A stretch of DNA of 64,000 nucleotides from Lactobacillus johnsonii (GTDB lineage Bacteria > Bacillota > Bacilli > Lactobacillales > Lactobacillaceae), in the NCBI RefSeq assembly GCF_013487865.1, contig NZ_CP047409.1, positions 1,240,001 to 1,304,000 of the forward strand, read 5' to 3'. This document shows positions 26,810-37,181 of this stretch, piece after piece; position 1 is the stretch's first letter; the number at the start of each line of letters is the position of its first letter. Position numbers and translations under genes: made by a program. The notes under the pieces were generated by a model that made no database searches, had not been told where the DNA came from, and was given only the letters and a program-made list of their open reading frames with translations.

Positions 26810-27019
26810 TTAGTCATGATCAACATAAACGTTGATACATTGTAGACCCTTTTTTCCTTGCGCTAATTGATAACGAACTCTTTGACCTACATTCAGTTTC
26901 TTATAACCTTCTTCTTTAATTGATTTATAAAAAACAAAGTAAGATGAATGAGTTAAATCATCCTCAATAAATCCATACGCAGAGTTTGGATCAAATTGTT
27001 TAACAGTACCTTTACGCAT
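26810..27019 (-). CDS. Cold-shock-domain-like protein
   Basis: A 69-residue protein with the outline of a cold-shock domain: an opening [18 protein letters not shown] (first strands and a reduced RNP1 containing YGFI), and a late QGKKGLQCINVYV matching the last strand. The aromatic nucleic-acid-binding set is partly altered (FVFYKSI replaces the usual DVFVHFSAI), so it is a divergent member. Its ATG overlaps the ileS stop (TAATG) exactly, which couples its translation to isoleucyl-tRNA synthetase and puts it behind the ileS T-box. Binding of RNA is inferred only from the fold. Confidence 0.8.
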   Translation of the reverse strand: MRKGTVKQFDPNSAYGFIEDDLTHSSYFVFYKSIKEEGYKKLNVGQRVRYQLAQGKKGLQCINVYVDHD

Positions 27020-29805
27020 TATTTTTCTAAACCTTCTTTTTCTGCTTCAGGAAAGTTTTCAGCAACGATAGCTGCACAGCGCGCACATAATTCTGGGAAA
27101 CGTGGGTCACTACCAACATCTGTTGTAGTACGACGACATCTTGGACAAACTTCACCAGCAGCATGTTCCACTACAATGGATGCAGTTGGTAATTTTTCAG
27201 CATTTTCAGGTGCTTCTTCATCACTAATAGTTAAATCAGAAACAATCAAAATTTGTCTGATATTAGCGTTTAATTTATCCAGAAGTGCCTTCGTTTCTTC
27301 AGTTGGGTAAAGAGTAACGTGTGCTTCAAATGACTTACCAATTACCTTAGCATTACGTGCTTCTTCAAGTGCTTTCAAAACATCTGAACGAACTTTCATA
27401 AAGGCGTTCCAATCTGCTAAAACTTCATCCTCATTAGCAAAATGGTCTACTTCTGGCATATTAGCAAGTTGAACGTATTCTTCTGGTTCCTTAAGGTAAC
27501 CCCAAACTTCTTCCATAGTATGTGGAAGGATTGGTGTCATCAATTTAGTTAGCTTAACTAAAACATCGTAAATTACAGTTTGCATTGAACGACGAGTTTC
27601 ACTGTCTTCAGCATCAATGTAAAGAATGTCCTTAGCAAAGTCTAAGTAAAAGGCAGATAAGTCATTAGAAATGAAGCTGAATACTTTCTTATAAACACTA
27701 GTGAAATCAAATTTATTGTATGCTTCAATTGCTTCTTTAATCAAGCGATTCAACTTAATTTCCATGTATTGATCTACACCAGACATATCGGGATAAGCAA
27801 TTGAATTTTGTTTAGGATCAAAATCTGAAGTATTAGCAAGCATAAAGCGCATAGTATTTCTGATCTTACGGTAGCTTTCAGCAGATTGACGTAGAATATC
27901 TTGAGAAACTGCTACATCAGAAGTAGTATCTGCTCCAGCAACCCATAAACGAATAATTTCTGCACCCATTTGCTTGATTACATCATTAGGGGAAATTACA
28001 TTACCTAATGATTTAGACATCTTATGTCCTTTATCGTCTAAAACAAAACCTTGAGATAAAACTTGCTTATATGGAGCTTTACCAGTTACAGCAACTGAAG
28101 TAATTAAACTTGAGTTAAACCAACCACGGTATTGGTCACTACCTTCAAGATATAAATCTGCTGGGAAACCTAAGCCATCGCGCTCTTGCATTACACCAGC
28201 CCAAGAAGAACCAGAATCAAACCAAACATCTAAGATATCAGTTTCTTTTCTAAATTTACCATTTGGTGAATGTTCTGACTTAAATCCTTCTGGAAGTAGT
28301 TCTTTTGCAGTATGAGTATACCAAGCATTAGAACCTTCTTTTTCAAAGATTTTAGCTACATGTTCAATAGTTTCTGGAGTAACAATTGGAGTATCATCTT
28401 CTGCATAGAAAATTGGAAGTGGTACACCCCATGCACGTTGACGAGAAATTACCCAGTCACCACGATCTTTAATCATATTGTAAAGACGAGTCTTACCCCA
28501 TGAAGGAATAAATTCTGATTTTTCAATTTGATCTAAGATTTGATCTCTAAACTTATCGATTGAAGCAAACCATTGAGTAGTTGCACGGTAAATAACAGGT
28601 TTCTTAGTACGCCAGTCATGTGGATACGAGTGAGTAAAGAAGCTAAGCTTTAAGAGTGCTCCAGCTTTTTCAAGCTTGTCAGCAACCACTTTATTAGCAT
28701 CATCATAAAACATTCCCACTAAGTCTGGATCAGGTACTTCTTTAGTAAATCTACCTTGTGCATCCATTGGACTGAAAACTGGCAAACCATAACGACGACC
28801 TACATTGTAGTCATCTTCACCAAAACCAGTAGCATTGTGAACTAAGCCAGTACCATCATCATCAGTAACATAAGTATCATTCATCACAAGACCAGTTACA
28901 TCATAAAGTGGATGTTGGTAAGTCATTCTATCAAAGTCAGTACCTTTTAAGGTCTGAAGAACTTTGTAGTCTTTCCAACCTAAATCTTCTGCTACTGCTG
29001 CTAAACGATCTGCTCCAATAACATACTTTTTACCGTCAACTTCAACTACTGAGTAATCAAATTTAGGATTTACAGTAATTCCGATATTACTTGGAATAGT
29101 CCAAGGAGTAGTAGTCCAGATTACAAGTGATGTATCTGAGTCTAGAATACCCTTTCCATCCTTAATTGGGAAAGCAACATAGATTCTTGGCGATTTAATG
29201 TCATGATATTCCACTTCAGCTTCAGCTAAAGTTGATTCACTTGACCAAGACCAGTAAACAGGTTTTTTACCTTTATAGATATAACCTTTTTTAAACATTT
29301 CACCGAAGACTCTGATTTCTTCAGCTTCAAATTTTGGTTGTAAAGTAATGTAAGGATGATCCCAATCAGCCATTACTCCTAAGCGTTTGAAGTCAGCCAT
29401 TTGTTTTTGAACTTGTTCTTCCGCAAATTGGCGACAAAGCTCCCTATACTTAGCCCGGTCCATTGTTTTACGGTCAACGCCCTTTTTAGCTAATTGTTGT
29501 TCTACAGGAAGACCGTGAGTATCCCATCCAGGAACATAAGGAGCATAGTAACCATTCATATTTTTGAAACGAACGATAATATCTTTAGAGATCTTATTTA
29601 ATGAGTGTCCCATGTGGATATTACCATTAGCAAATGGAGGACCATCGTGAAGGTCAAAACGGGGTTTACCTTCATTAAGTTTTAATCTTTGTTCATATAA
29701 TTTATTTTCTTCCCATTCTTTTTGCCATTCAGCTTCACGAACTGGAAGATTACCGCGCATTTTAAATTTAGTTTTACCCAAATTCAATGTATCTTTGACT
29801 CTCAT
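27019..29805 (-). CDS. ileS: Isoleucyl-tRNA synthetase
   Basis: Class I synthetase that charges tRNA-Ile. The 928-residue product has HMGH at 64-67, the KMSKS loop as KMSKSLGNV, the large editing domain and a C-terminal zinc-binding module (CPRCRRTT and CARCAAI). The frame is open 11 codons further upstream, but the ATG at 29805 follows AAGAAAGGA with six-base spacing and starts [12 protein letters not shown]. The gene is downstream of a T-box leader that also reads into csp and nudF through overlapping genes. Confidence 0.97.
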   Translation of the reverse strand: MRVKDTLNLGKTKFKMRGNLPVREAEWQKEWEENKLYEQRLKLNEGKPRFDLHDGPPFANGNIHMGHSLNKISKDIIVRFKNMNGYYAPYVPGWDTHGLPVEQQLAKKGVDRKTMDRAKYRELCRQFAEEQVQKQMADFKRLGVMADWDHPYITLQPKFEAEEIRVFGEMFKKGYIYKGKKPVYWSWSSESTLAEAEVEYHDIKSPRIYVAFPIKDGKGILDSDTSLVIWTTTPWTIPSNIGITVNPKFDYSVVEVDGKKYVIGADRLAAVAEDLGWKDYKVLQTLKGTDFDRMTYQHPLYDVTGLVMNDTYVTDDDGTGLVHNATGFGEDDYNVGRRYGLPVFSPMDAQGRFTKEVPDPDLVGMFYDDANKVVADKLEKAGALLKLSFFTHSYPHDWRTKKPVIYRATTQWFASIDKFRDQILDQIEKSEFIPSWGKTRLYNMIKDRGDWVISRQRAWGVPLPIFYAEDDTPIVTPETIEHVAKIFEKEGSNAWYTHTAKELLPEGFKSEHSPNGKFRKETDILDVWFDSGSSWAGVMQERDGLGFPADLYLEGSDQYRGWFNSSLITSVAVTGKAPYKQVLSQGFVLDDKGHKMSKSLGNVISPNDVIKQMGAEIIRLWVAGADTTSDVAVSQDILRQSAESYRKIRNTMRFMLANTSDFDPKQNSIAYPDMSGVDQYMEIKLNRLIKEAIEAYNKFDFTSVYKKVFSFISNDLSAFYLDFAKDILYIDAEDSETRRSMQTVIYDVLVKLTKLMTPILPHTMEEVWGYLKEPEEYVQLANMPEVDHFANEDEVLADWNAFMKVRSDVLKALEEARNAKVIGKSFEAHVTLYPTEETKALLDKLNANIRQILIVSDLTISDEEAPENAEKLPTASIVVEHAAGEVCPRCRRTTTDVGSDPRFPELCARCAAIVAENFPEAEKEGLEK

Positions 29806-29822
29806 AAAAAATCCTTTCTTAA

Positions 29823-30018
29823 TCAAAAAAAGCTTCATCCCAAATAGGACGAAGCTTCTCGTGGTACCACCTAAATTGAATAGGGTACAGTGTACCCTAT
29901 TCCACTTATTCTCTGTGTATCGTACAGAAAACGTTCAAGTCAATTGGCAGCTGATTAACTTTCGAAAGTTGTTAGTCTTTCACCATCACTAACTCGCTAA
30001 GGTATCTACTAGTTGTTA
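29823..30018 (-). promoter_or_regulatory. T-box leader of ileS
   Basis: On the minus strand the T-box core AGGTGGTACCACGAG lies at 29858-29872. It is followed by a terminator stem (AAGCTTC ... GAAGCTT, 29828-29857) with a U run. Upstream is a stem III-like hairpin (GAATAGGGTAC/GTACCCTATTC) and a Stem I region with GATGGTGAAAGACTAAC. An ATC triplet fits the isoleucine specifier position, tentatively. Uncharged tRNA-Ile would stabilise the antiterminator. A weak TTATTT-17-GATAAT promoter may overlap the divIVA end. Confidence 0.9.
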
Positions 30019-30033
30019 CTGTCGACTTAAATT

Positions 30034-30822
30034 TTAATTATCTTTTATATCATCCGGGAAAATAATCACTGGACCATCGCGACGCTCAGAACTCTCTTCT
30101 GTAGCATGCATACTTTCTTTAACGGAGTTTTCTCCAGCTAAAAGTTCAGTACTATCTTCCTTTTCTTGAACAGAGTTTACTTCATTTACTGCATTATTGT
30201 CAACCTCTGAAATAGAAGAAGTAGTTTCTTCAGCTGGTACTTCATCATCTACCGGACCATCTGGAATAGGATCATCCTCAAGTGGTTGTGAGCCGTCAGC
30301 TGGATATAAGCGGGAGCGGCCATAGTATTTATCTAGGTAATATTGCCAATCAGAATGACTTAATTCCTTTATCTGATCTTTTAACATTCCCTGAATTGCT
30401 TCTCTAAAATCTTCTACCTTTGCCTTAAGCAAATCATAATCATGATTTAAAGTATCATATTGCTTTTGAAGTTCAGCTCTTTTTTTCTCGCCCTCATCTT
30501 GAGCTTTCTTAACTATCTCATCAGCATCTTGATTAGCTTTTTGGATAATTTCTTGAGCTTCTTTATTGGTTCTCTTTTTAATTTCCTCAGCATTTTCTTG
30601 TGCTGAAATTAAAGACTCATTAATTGAATCTTTAACCTTTTCAAATTTATCTACTTTTTTCTTTAGTTCAATATTTTCATTTTTTAAATCAACAATTTGA
30701 TCGAGTGCATCCCCATATGCATCAACAATTCGATCTAAAAAACCATCTACCTGCTTGGAATCATATCCACGAAGTTTTGTACTAAACTCCTTATTATGGA
30801 TATCCATTGGCGTTAATGTCAT
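30034..30822 (-). CDS. divIVA: Cell division initiation protein DivIVA
   Basis: DivIVA binds negatively curved membrane at septum and poles and recruits division and wall factors. The 262-residue protein opens with the membrane-binding module MTLTPMDIHNKEFSTKLRGY, followed by LDRIVDAYG and a long coiled coil (about 35-150). The acidic C-terminal tail (about 165-262) is rich in Glu, Asp, Ser and Pro and probably disordered. It is the last gene of the dcw cluster, four bases after ylmH. Confidence 0.95.
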   Translation of the reverse strand: MTLTPMDIHNKEFSTKLRGYDSKQVDGFLDRIVDAYGDALDQIVDLKNENIELKKKVDKFEKVKDSINESLISAQENAEEIKKRTNKEAQEIIQKANQDADEIVKKAQDEGEKKRAELQKQYDTLNHDYDLLKAKVEDFREAIQGMLKDQIKELSHSDWQYYLDKYYGRSRLYPADGSQPLEDDPIPDGPVDDEVPAEETTSSISEVDNNAVNEVNSVQEKEDSTELLAGENSVKESMHATEESSERRDGPVIIFPDDIKDN

Positions 30823-30826
30823 ATTA

Positions 30827-31624
30827 TCACCTTTTCTTTGCTTGCCATACTTTTATCTCAAGTCTTTTTTTACCTTTCTTCGTAGTGGCAAGATTAATAA
30901 TCTCATATCTCCCATAATGGCGAATACTAAGCATATCCTGTACAGAAACAATTATATTAGATTGTGTTACAAGATGCCAATTTAATTTCACTTCTCCCGC
31001 TTCAATAATTTTCTTAACTTGGCTTCTGCTTAAATTCGTAATCGCACTGATAACAGCATCAAGTCGAAGTGAAATCGCTACTGAAGTCATTTCGTCACTA
31101 TCATCTTCCTGCACTAAAACTTTGGATAGTGGCAGTTCAGATAATTTAACTTTTGTTCTTCCAATTCGATCAATTTCCTCAAGAAAATAATCTTTCAATT
31201 CAGCTTTGACAAAAAACTGCCAATTTCCATTCTCATCATTGATAATATCACCAAAAGTATCCAATTCAATTCCTAAGTGCGTCAAAACACCTAAGATTTG
31301 ACTATGAGTGAGTTCAGACCATTTTTGAGGATAAGCAATCTCTAAAAGGGAAATATTGAATTTATCGGGCTCGTAGCCTTCACTCCAATCACATAATAGC
31401 ATTCGCTTCTTTTCCGCATTCGAAAAGCCACCAAAGCTGTATAACTGTGCATAGCCTCCAACTATTTCTCGGAAAATATATTGTTCTCTCGGATTTAAAA
31501 AATCCGTCAAAATCAGTTCATTTTTAAATAAAAACTGATTAAAAAGACCGACGAAATAATCCACCGTCGGTCTTTCACTTTCATCAAAATGTTGATAAAA
31601 ACTACTAGCTTGTCTTTTTTCCAT
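30827..31624 (-). CDS. ylmH: S4-domain RNA-binding protein YlmH
   Basis: A 265-residue protein with a C-terminal S4 RNA-binding domain (LRLDAVISAITNLSRSQVKK, about residues 185-245) and a conserved N-terminal region (residues 1-150). In Bacillus, YlmH has been linked both to the division cluster and to ribosome-associated quality control of stalled nascent chains. The gene starts one base after yggT ends and precedes divIVA, the usual Firmicute order. Confidence 0.9.
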   Translation of the reverse strand: MEKRQASSFYQHFDESERPTVDYFVGLFNQFLFKNELILTDFLNPREQYIFREIVGGYAQLYSFGGFSNAEKKRMLLCDWSEGYEPDKFNISLLEIAYPQKWSELTHSQILGVLTHLGIELDTFGDIINDENGNWQFFVKAELKDYFLEEIDRIGRTKVKLSELPLSKVLVQEDDSDEMTSVAISLRLDAVISAITNLSRSQVKKIIEAGEVKLNWHLVTQSNIIVSVQDMLSIRHYGRYEIINLATTKKGKKRLEIKVWQAKKR

Positions 31625-31625
31625 T

Positions 31626-31922
31626 TTATCTAATAAACACGTACCTAATTATATTTGCTATCCAATAAAGGACATAATTATTTACAAAATAAATTACTAA
31701 CAAAGCTACAACGGGGGCAAAGGAAATTCCAGCGATTGGAGGAATAAAACGTTCAAACATCTCCAAATAAGGCTCAACAATTTTCCCTAGTACTCGCCCC
31801 ACTTTAGTTACAAGTAGTCTTGGGATCCAAGTTAGTAAAGTATAGATAACAATTAGAAAGCTATAGATATTTAATAAATCGGAAATAATACGTAATATCC
31901 AGCCTACAATTGAAAATACCAT
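31626..31922 (-). CDS. ylmG: YggT family membrane protein (YlmG)
   Basis: A 98-residue integral membrane protein with two hydrophobic spans (about 10-30 and 65-92) and the YggT hallmark YTLLTWIPRL in the first half. The family is conserved beside sepF in Firmicutes and cyanobacteria; a role in division or membrane organisation is suspected but not established. Its ATG overlaps the sepF stop as TAATG. Confidence 0.9.
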   Translation of the reverse strand: MVFSIVGWILRIISDLLNIYSFLIVIYTLLTWIPRLLVTKVGRVLGKIVEPYLEMFERFIPPIAGISFAPVVALLVIYFVNNYVLYWIANIIRYVFIR

Positions 31923-32356
31923 TAATCCATTTTATCTTTCTTTTCAACTAATTCAGCGATTTTACCATCAGTTTCAAATTTTGGTGGAGTTGCTAAGAAG
32001 ATCTTGTCACCTACACGTTGAATTTCACCGTTTAAGGCATAAACAGTACCAGTAATAAAATCAACAATTCTACGTGCCTGTTCATCATCCATACGTGCAA
32101 AATTAATAATAACAGCCTTGTTATTTAGAAGATTTTGAGCTACTTCTTTTGCATCAGAATATACACGAGGTTCGTATAAAACGATTTTACTCGTAGCACT
32201 AACACCAGAATTAATAGAAACAACATTTGCTCTTCTCTCATTTTTTTGAGTTTGAGGGATTTCTTCTTGTTGTTCTTCTGATTCGGTATATGGTACTTCA
32301 TTCATTTCATCATCTTCGGAAATACCAAAAAATCTACCTAATTTATCAAAAGCCAT
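31922..32356 (-). CDS. sepF: Cell division protein SepF
   Basis: SepF polymerises into rings that bundle and membrane-anchor FtsZ filaments. The 144-residue protein has the N-terminal amphipathic membrane helix MAFDKLGRFFG, an acidic linker with basic QKNERR, and the SepF core (KIVLYEPRVYSDAKEVAQ to FLATPP). A TTG at 32371 opens the frame but forms part of the ribosome binding region; GGAGGA is seven bases before the ATG at 32356, which is chosen. It follows ftsZ by 18 bases. Confidence 0.94.
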   Translation of the reverse strand: MAFDKLGRFFGISEDDEMNEVPYTESEEQQEEIPQTQKNERRANVVSINSGVSATSKIVLYEPRVYSDAKEVAQNLLNNKAVIINFARMDDEQARRIVDFITGTVYALNGEIQRVGDKIFLATPPKFETDGKIAELVEKKDKMD

Positions 32357-32374
32357 AATTTCTTCCTCCAAATA

Positions 32375-33748
32375 CTAATCTTGACGACGATGTTTGAAGA
32401 ATGGAATATCATTATCTGATTCATCATCTACACTAGTTTCGATTTGAGAAATACTAGTGGAGTCGTCTGAACTAAATGAATCAAATTCATCGTCATCTTT
32501 TTCATTGTTTTCTACAGGTTGTGGACGATTGTTCTCTTTTCTATCTTGCTTCCAAACGCTTGTGGGGTCAAGTAAAGTATCTTGAGATTCTTTCTTTTCT
32601 GCTTTTATTTCAGGAGTAGATTGGGTAGGAGCTTCATGAGAAATAGTATTTTCTACTTTAACTTCAGCATTATCTGTTGGAGTAGGAGTAGATACTTCTG
32701 GTTGTTCACTCTTACGTTCAGGAGTTACTACTTCTTGACGGACTGGATGTGAAGGACGGCGCATTGGCTGTTTTGAAGCTTCTTCTTCAGCCTTTGAATC
32801 AATTCCAGTTGCAATCACAGTAACTACAACTTCATCACCAAGGTTTGCATTGATTGATGTACCAAAGATAATATTTACGCCATCTCCAGCAGCTTTTGAA
32901 ACAATATCAGAAGCATCTTGCGCTTCAAACAAAGTTAGATCTGGTCCACCGGTAATGTTAAGTAGGACTTGTTTTGCTCCATCAATTGATACTTCAAGTA
33001 ATGGAGATGAAATAGCAAGTTTAGTAGCTTCAACTGTTCTATTTTCTCCACTAGCACGTCCAATTCCCATTAAGGCAGCACCTTGATTTTCCATCACAGT
33101 CTTAACATCTGCAAAGTCAAGGTTAACGTAGTCAGTTGACGTAATTAAGTCTGAAATACCTTGAACACCTTGACGGAGGACATTATCAGCTTCTTTGAAA
33201 GCATCCATCATTGGTGTCTTTTTATCAACCATTTCTAATAAACGATTATTCGCAATGATAACCAGAGTATCAACATACTGCTTTAATTGAGCAATTCCTT
33301 CTGCCGCATTTTTTGAACGTTTTGGACCTTCAAATGTAAAGGGACGAGTAACAACCCCAACAGTTAATGCACCAGTTTCACGTGCGATCTTTGCAATTAC
33401 AGGAGCAGCACCAGTTCCAGTCCCCCCACCCATACCAGCAGTAATAAAGATCATGTCAGCTCCTTTTAAAGAGTCTTCAATTGTTTGTTGACTCTCTTCA
33501 GCAGCTTTTTGACCAACTTCCGGATGAGAACCTGCACCTAAACCACGAGTAAGTTTAGGTCCAAGTTGAATCTTATTTTCTGCTTTATTACTATTAAGAG
33601 CTTGTACGTCCGTGTTAGCTGCAATAAAGGAAACTCCTTGTACTCCTTCATCAATCATTCGGTTTACAGCGTTACCACCGGCACCACCAACACCGATTAC
33701 TTTAATGACTGCGTTTTTGTTGTCATCAGAATCGAAAGTAAAATCCAT
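32375..33748 (-). CDS. ftsZ: Cell division protein FtsZ
   Basis: The tubulin-like GTPase that forms the Z ring. The nucleotide signature GGGTGTG is at 107-113, preceded by [13 protein letters not shown]. The GTPase core ends near residue 315; a long variable linker, about 125 residues and rich in Glu, Pro, Thr and Ser, leads to the conserved C-terminal peptide [10 protein letters not shown] that binds FtsA and SepF. At 457 residues it is longer than the Bacillus protein because of the linker. It follows ftsA by 17 bases. Confidence 0.98.
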   Translation of the reverse strand: MDFTFDSDDNKNAVIKVIGVGGAGGNAVNRMIDEGVQGVSFIAANTDVQALNSNKAENKIQLGPKLTRGLGAGSHPEVGQKAAEESQQTIEDSLKGADMIFITAGMGGGTGTGAAPVIAKIARETGALTVGVVTRPFTFEGPKRSKNAAEGIAQLKQYVDTLVIIANNRLLEMVDKKTPMMDAFKEADNVLRQGVQGISDLITSTDYVNLDFADVKTVMENQGAALMGIGRASGENRTVEATKLAISSPLLEVSIDGAKQVLLNITGGPDLTLFEAQDASDIVSKAAGDGVNIIFGTSINANLGDEVVVTVIATGIDSKAEEEASKQPMRRPSHPVRQEVVTPERKSEQPEVSTPTPTDNAEVKVENTISHEAPTQSTPEIKAEKKESQDTLLDPTSVWKQDRKENNRPQPVENNEKDDDEFDSFSSDDSTSISQIETSVDDESDNDIPFFKHRRQD

Positions 33749-33765
33749 TTACTAAACCACCTTAT

Positions 33766-35136
33766 TTAATCAAAAAATTTCTTAAAGAATTCTTTGATTC
33801 CTTTTTTATTATTCTTATTATCATCATTCTCTTCAGACCTAGAGACCGTTGATGTAACACTAGTCTTATTATAATCTTCTTTTTGCTCCATTTCACTAGG
33901 AGTTAGACGTCTTTTGAAAAATTTCATATTTTCTTGAGACGAAGATTGGTTAGAAACCGGAGAAGTAACCTGGTTTCCATAAATAACACTGTTAACCAAG
34001 TAATCAATATCAGCCAAACTATAAGCATAATTTACTACTCCATAGCTAGCAGCATACATTGGATTACGTAGTCCCATTTGATCTGGTTGAAAAATTCTAG
34101 CTTTTACACCAAAATCTTCCTTTACAATGTCATCAATTCCCTGAAGTGCACTACTTCCACCAGTAATCACAACTCCACCTGGCAAATTGAAAGCATCGTG
34201 AGATTTTAATCCCTTTCCAATTCGACTGAAAGTTTGATCGAGACGAGCATTAATTATTTCACTTAGATACTCTTCATCAATCATTTTTGGAGCATTTTCA
34301 CCCACTACATTAACTGGAAATTGGTTATCACTAGAAGTTAAGCTTGGATCTGCATAACCAAATTGTAGTTTGATTTTTTCAGCTTCTTTTTTTGAAGTAT
34401 TCAAAACAACTGAAATATCATTGGTAATATCAATTCCACCTTCTAAATCAATTGTCGCATACTTAATCTTATTCTCATGAATAACAGTCGCAGTAGTTGA
34501 TCCCCCACCTAGATCAAGAAGAACTGTACCAAAGGTTCTTTCTCCTTCATCAAGAGCAACACTTGCAATTGCTAAAGGCGTAGGTACAAAGAAATTATTT
34601 TGATATCCTGATCTTTCAATGGCCTTACGAATATTGTGTAAGTCTGCACTAGGTGCTGTCAGTAATATACCGTGTACCTCAAGTGAATGAGCAATCATTT
34701 TTCTTGGATCATCTACATCAGTTTTTCCATCAATTAAAAACTTATTAGGTAAGAAAGCAATTGCTTCTCGGCCATCTTTTAATGCTGTATCAATAGCAGT
34801 TACTAGAACGCGTTTTACATCATTATCAGTAACTTCTCTACCATTTTCTTCAATGTTAATTAATCCAACAGCATTTTCTAATTGAAGTAATCCAACTGGA
34901 ATTCCAGTTACTACGCGATAAATCTTTGAATTTGTTTTTTGCGCTACTTTCTTTAAAACAGCACTAATACTTTCAGCAGTTTGATCAATATCAACAATTT
35001 TTCCATGCCGCATTCCTTTAGTAGGACCATTTGCAGCACCAATAATTTGCATTTCATTAGATGCAGTGTCAGCGACTACTGCTTTTACGCTTGTTGTTCC
35101 TATATCCAAGCCTACAAGTAAATCAGTTTTATCCAA
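33766..35136 (-). CDS. ftsA: Cell division protein FtsA
   Basis: Actin-like ATPase that tethers FtsZ to the membrane. The 456-residue protein contains VGLDIGTTSVKAVV, LLDLGGGSTT and VVITGGSSALQG, the three ATP-site motifs, with the 1C domain between. The extreme C-terminus KGIKEFFKKFFD is the amphipathic membrane helix, separated by a disordered Ser/Asn-rich stretch. It starts with TTG at 35136; a GGGGG site lies seven bases upstream. A 64-base gap to divIB is the largest inside the dcw cluster and could hold a secondary promoter, but no good box is seen. Confidence 0.95.
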   Translation of the reverse strand: MDKTDLLVGLDIGTTSVKAVVADTASNEMQIIGAANGPTKGMRHGKIVDIDQTAESISAVLKKVAQKTNSKIYRVVTGIPVGLLQLENAVGLINIEENGREVTDNDVKRVLVTAIDTALKDGREAIAFLPNKFLIDGKTDVDDPRKMIAHSLEVHGILLTAPSADLHNIRKAIERSGYQNNFFVPTPLAIASVALDEGERTFGTVLLDLGGGSTTATVIHENKIKYATIDLEGGIDITNDISVVLNTSKKEAEKIKLQFGYADPSLTSSDNQFPVNVVGENAPKMIDEEYLSEIINARLDQTFSRIGKGLKSHDAFNLPGGVVITGGSSALQGIDDIVKEDFGVKARIFQPDQMGLRNPMYAASYGVVNYAYSLADIDYLVNSVIYGNQVTSPVSNQSSSQENMKFFKRRLTPSEMEQKEDYNKTSVTSTVSRSEENDDNKNNKKGIKEFFKKFFD

Positions 35137-35200
35137 GGTAATGCCCCCAAAACATAACTATACAATAAATTTTAACATATGATTTACGTTCTCACTAATA

Positions 35201-36049
35201 TCAAGTCAGTCCTAATTTGACTTTTTCTGCCTGTGTGAGCGGTCTACTATAAGCACCAATTTCAAAATCAATTACAGATGGTTCTCTTAGCTGACTTTTA
35301 ATTTTGTCATAATAGCGTATTTTACTTTTAATGGTAGAAAGATTTCCAATAACTATATTATTATCTTTCATTACCAAAATAATTTGCGTTGGCCTTCGTG
35401 TTTCACCACTCAACATTTTAACTTGGTCACGGATATTTTTTGGAAGACTGGCATAAACCTTGATATCTTCACTAAGAGAAACTTTTTGATTATATCCAGT
35501 AAATAAAGGCTTATTTTTATCAATTTCATTACTTGCGATAATTTGACTACCCACTTTTCCAGTGGCTAAAATTTTTCGATAACCGTCACCTTCATGAATA
35601 TATCCGATTACTGGTCGCTCTTTGATATTTAAAATCAAATGATTTGCTTTTTGGACGCCCACTTGTACTTTCTCTATTTCTGGGAAAGTAGCTGATAGTT
35701 TTTTACTGTATTCTTTTCCTTTTAGGAGACAAAAGACAACCTTGTTTTCAGGAGAAATGTCTACAGTCTTTACTACTTGCCTACTATTTAATTCAGGCGC
35801 TCCTTTAACCTGCACGCTTGCTACATTTGCTTTTGGAGAAATATAGTATCCTAAAGCTAAAATACAACACAGTGAAAAGAAAATTATAAAACCTAATCGA
35901 GTCAATAAAGCATGCCGTCGTTCAGCTTGCAATTTAGTTAGTGAGGCAGAGACCCGTCTTTTTTCATTATTGTTTGCCTTATTTTTATAATCAATCCATC
36001 CTGATAATTCTTTTTTAGGATCTTTTTTGGTTATTTTTCTTTTGGCCAC
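35201..36049 (-). CDS. divIB: Cell division protein DivIB/FtsQ
   Basis: A bitopic division protein that bridges FtsL, DivIC and the septal synthase. It has a strongly basic cytoplasmic N-terminus, one membrane span (about residues 50-70, LGFIIFFSLCCILALGYY), then a POTRA domain (ASVQVKGAPELNSRQVVKTV) and the beta domain. A GTG at 36058 begins the open frame, but the GTG at 36049 has GGGAG eight bases upstream and is chosen, giving 282 residues. It follows murG by 18 bases. Confidence 0.9.
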   Translation of the reverse strand: MAKRKITKKDPKKELSGWIDYKNKANNNEKRRVSASLTKLQAERRHALLTRLGFIIFFSLCCILALGYYISPKANVASVQVKGAPELNSRQVVKTVDISPENKVVFCLLKGKEYSKKLSATFPEIEKVQVGVQKANHLILNIKERPVIGYIHEGDGYRKILATGKVGSQIIASNEIDKNKPLFTGYNQKVSLSEDIKVYASLPKNIRDQVKMLSGETRRPTQIILVMKDNNIVIGNLSTIKSKIRYYDKIKSQLREPSVIDFEIGAYSRPLTQAEKVKLGLT

Positions 36050-36067
36050 ATGCCTCACTCCCTTTCA

Positions 36068-37180
36068 CTATTTATTTTTAATTAGACTTTCCATCACCGA
36101 AATTACTTGATCAGATGCATCTGGAACACCTAATTTCTTAGATGCTTCACTCATCTTCTTTGCATAATTTGTATCGAGTAGAATATGATCGATTGATGAA
36201 ACAAAGTTATTAGGATTTAAATCATTTTCTGCAATAACTAAAGCGGCTCCTGCTTTTTCCATATCAAGCGCATTTTTCATTTGATGATTATGCGTTACAT
36301 TTGGACTAGGTATTAAAATTACAGGAACACCAAGGGCGGTAAATTCAGCCAAACTAGTTGCTCCCGATCGTGCTACAACGCATGTCATTTGTGGTAATAA
36401 GCCTGGCATATTATCAATATAAGGAACAATCTTTATATTTGAATTCAGTTCTTTACCGGCTAATTTTTTCTTAACATCGCCATAATACAATTGTCCAGTT
36501 GCCCAAATAACCTGATATGGTTTTGTTTCAAGCTCTGGTAAAGACTTTTCAACGATTTGATTAATTGCTAAAGCACCGCGAGAGCCCCCAAAAATCAACA
36601 CTGTTGGCATGTTAGGATTTAAGTCCCATTTCTTAGCAATATCAATATTTTCCTTATTTAACCCAAGGACTTGTTGTGAGCGTGGATTACCAGTTTTTAC
36701 TAATTTCTTTTTCTCTGAAAATTGCTTTGCAGCATCATCAAAGGTATAACAAATTTTATCAACATAATGAGCTAAAAACTTATTTGCTAGTCCAACTACT
36801 GAATTAGATTCATGAATGATAGTTGGAATATGCATTTTAGCTGCTTCATAAACTATGGCGCCTGATACATATCCACCAGTTCCCACTACTACATCAGGTT
36901 TAAAGTTCTTAATAATTTGTTTTGCTTCTTTTGTAGCTTTAATGAATAATTCGATTGTTTCGAAATTCTTTAGAGGATGCTTTCGATCAAATCCTTTAAT
37001 TTTTAAAGTCTTAAACGGAACTCCTGCCGCAGGAACAATCTTCGATTCTAATCCTCGATCTGTTCCAACAAATAGAATTTCATCATTTGTAACTAACTTA
37101 CGTTCTTTCAAACGTTCAATTAACGCCATAATTGGATATATGTGGCCACCAGTTCCGCCACCAGAAAAAATTACTCTCAT
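36068..37180 (-). CDS. murG: UDP-GlcNAc:lipid I N-acetylglucosaminyltransferase
   Basis: MurG converts lipid I to lipid II on the inner face of the membrane. The 370-residue GT-B enzyme shows GGTGGHIYP at the N-terminus, HESNSVVGLANK in the acceptor domain and ARSGATSLAEFTALG in the donor-binding C-terminal half. It follows murD by one base. Confidence 0.97.
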   Translation of the reverse strand: MRVIFSGGGTGGHIYPIMALIERLKERKLVTNDEILFVGTDRGLESKIVPAAGVPFKTLKIKGFDRKHPLKNFETIELFIKATKEAKQIIKNFKPDVVVGTGGYVSGAIVYEAAKMHIPTIIHESNSVVGLANKFLAHYVDKICYTFDDAAKQFSEKKKLVKTGNPRSQQVLGLNKENIDIAKKWDLNPNMPTVLIFGGSRGALAINQIVEKSLPELETKPYQVIWATGQLYYGDVKKKLAGKELNSNIKIVPYIDNMPGLLPQMTCVVARSGATSLAEFTALGVPVILIPSPNVTHNHQMKNALDMEKAGAALVIAENDLNPNNFVSSIDHILLDTNYAKKMSEASKKLGVPDASDQVISVMESLIKNK

Positions 37181-37181
37181 T

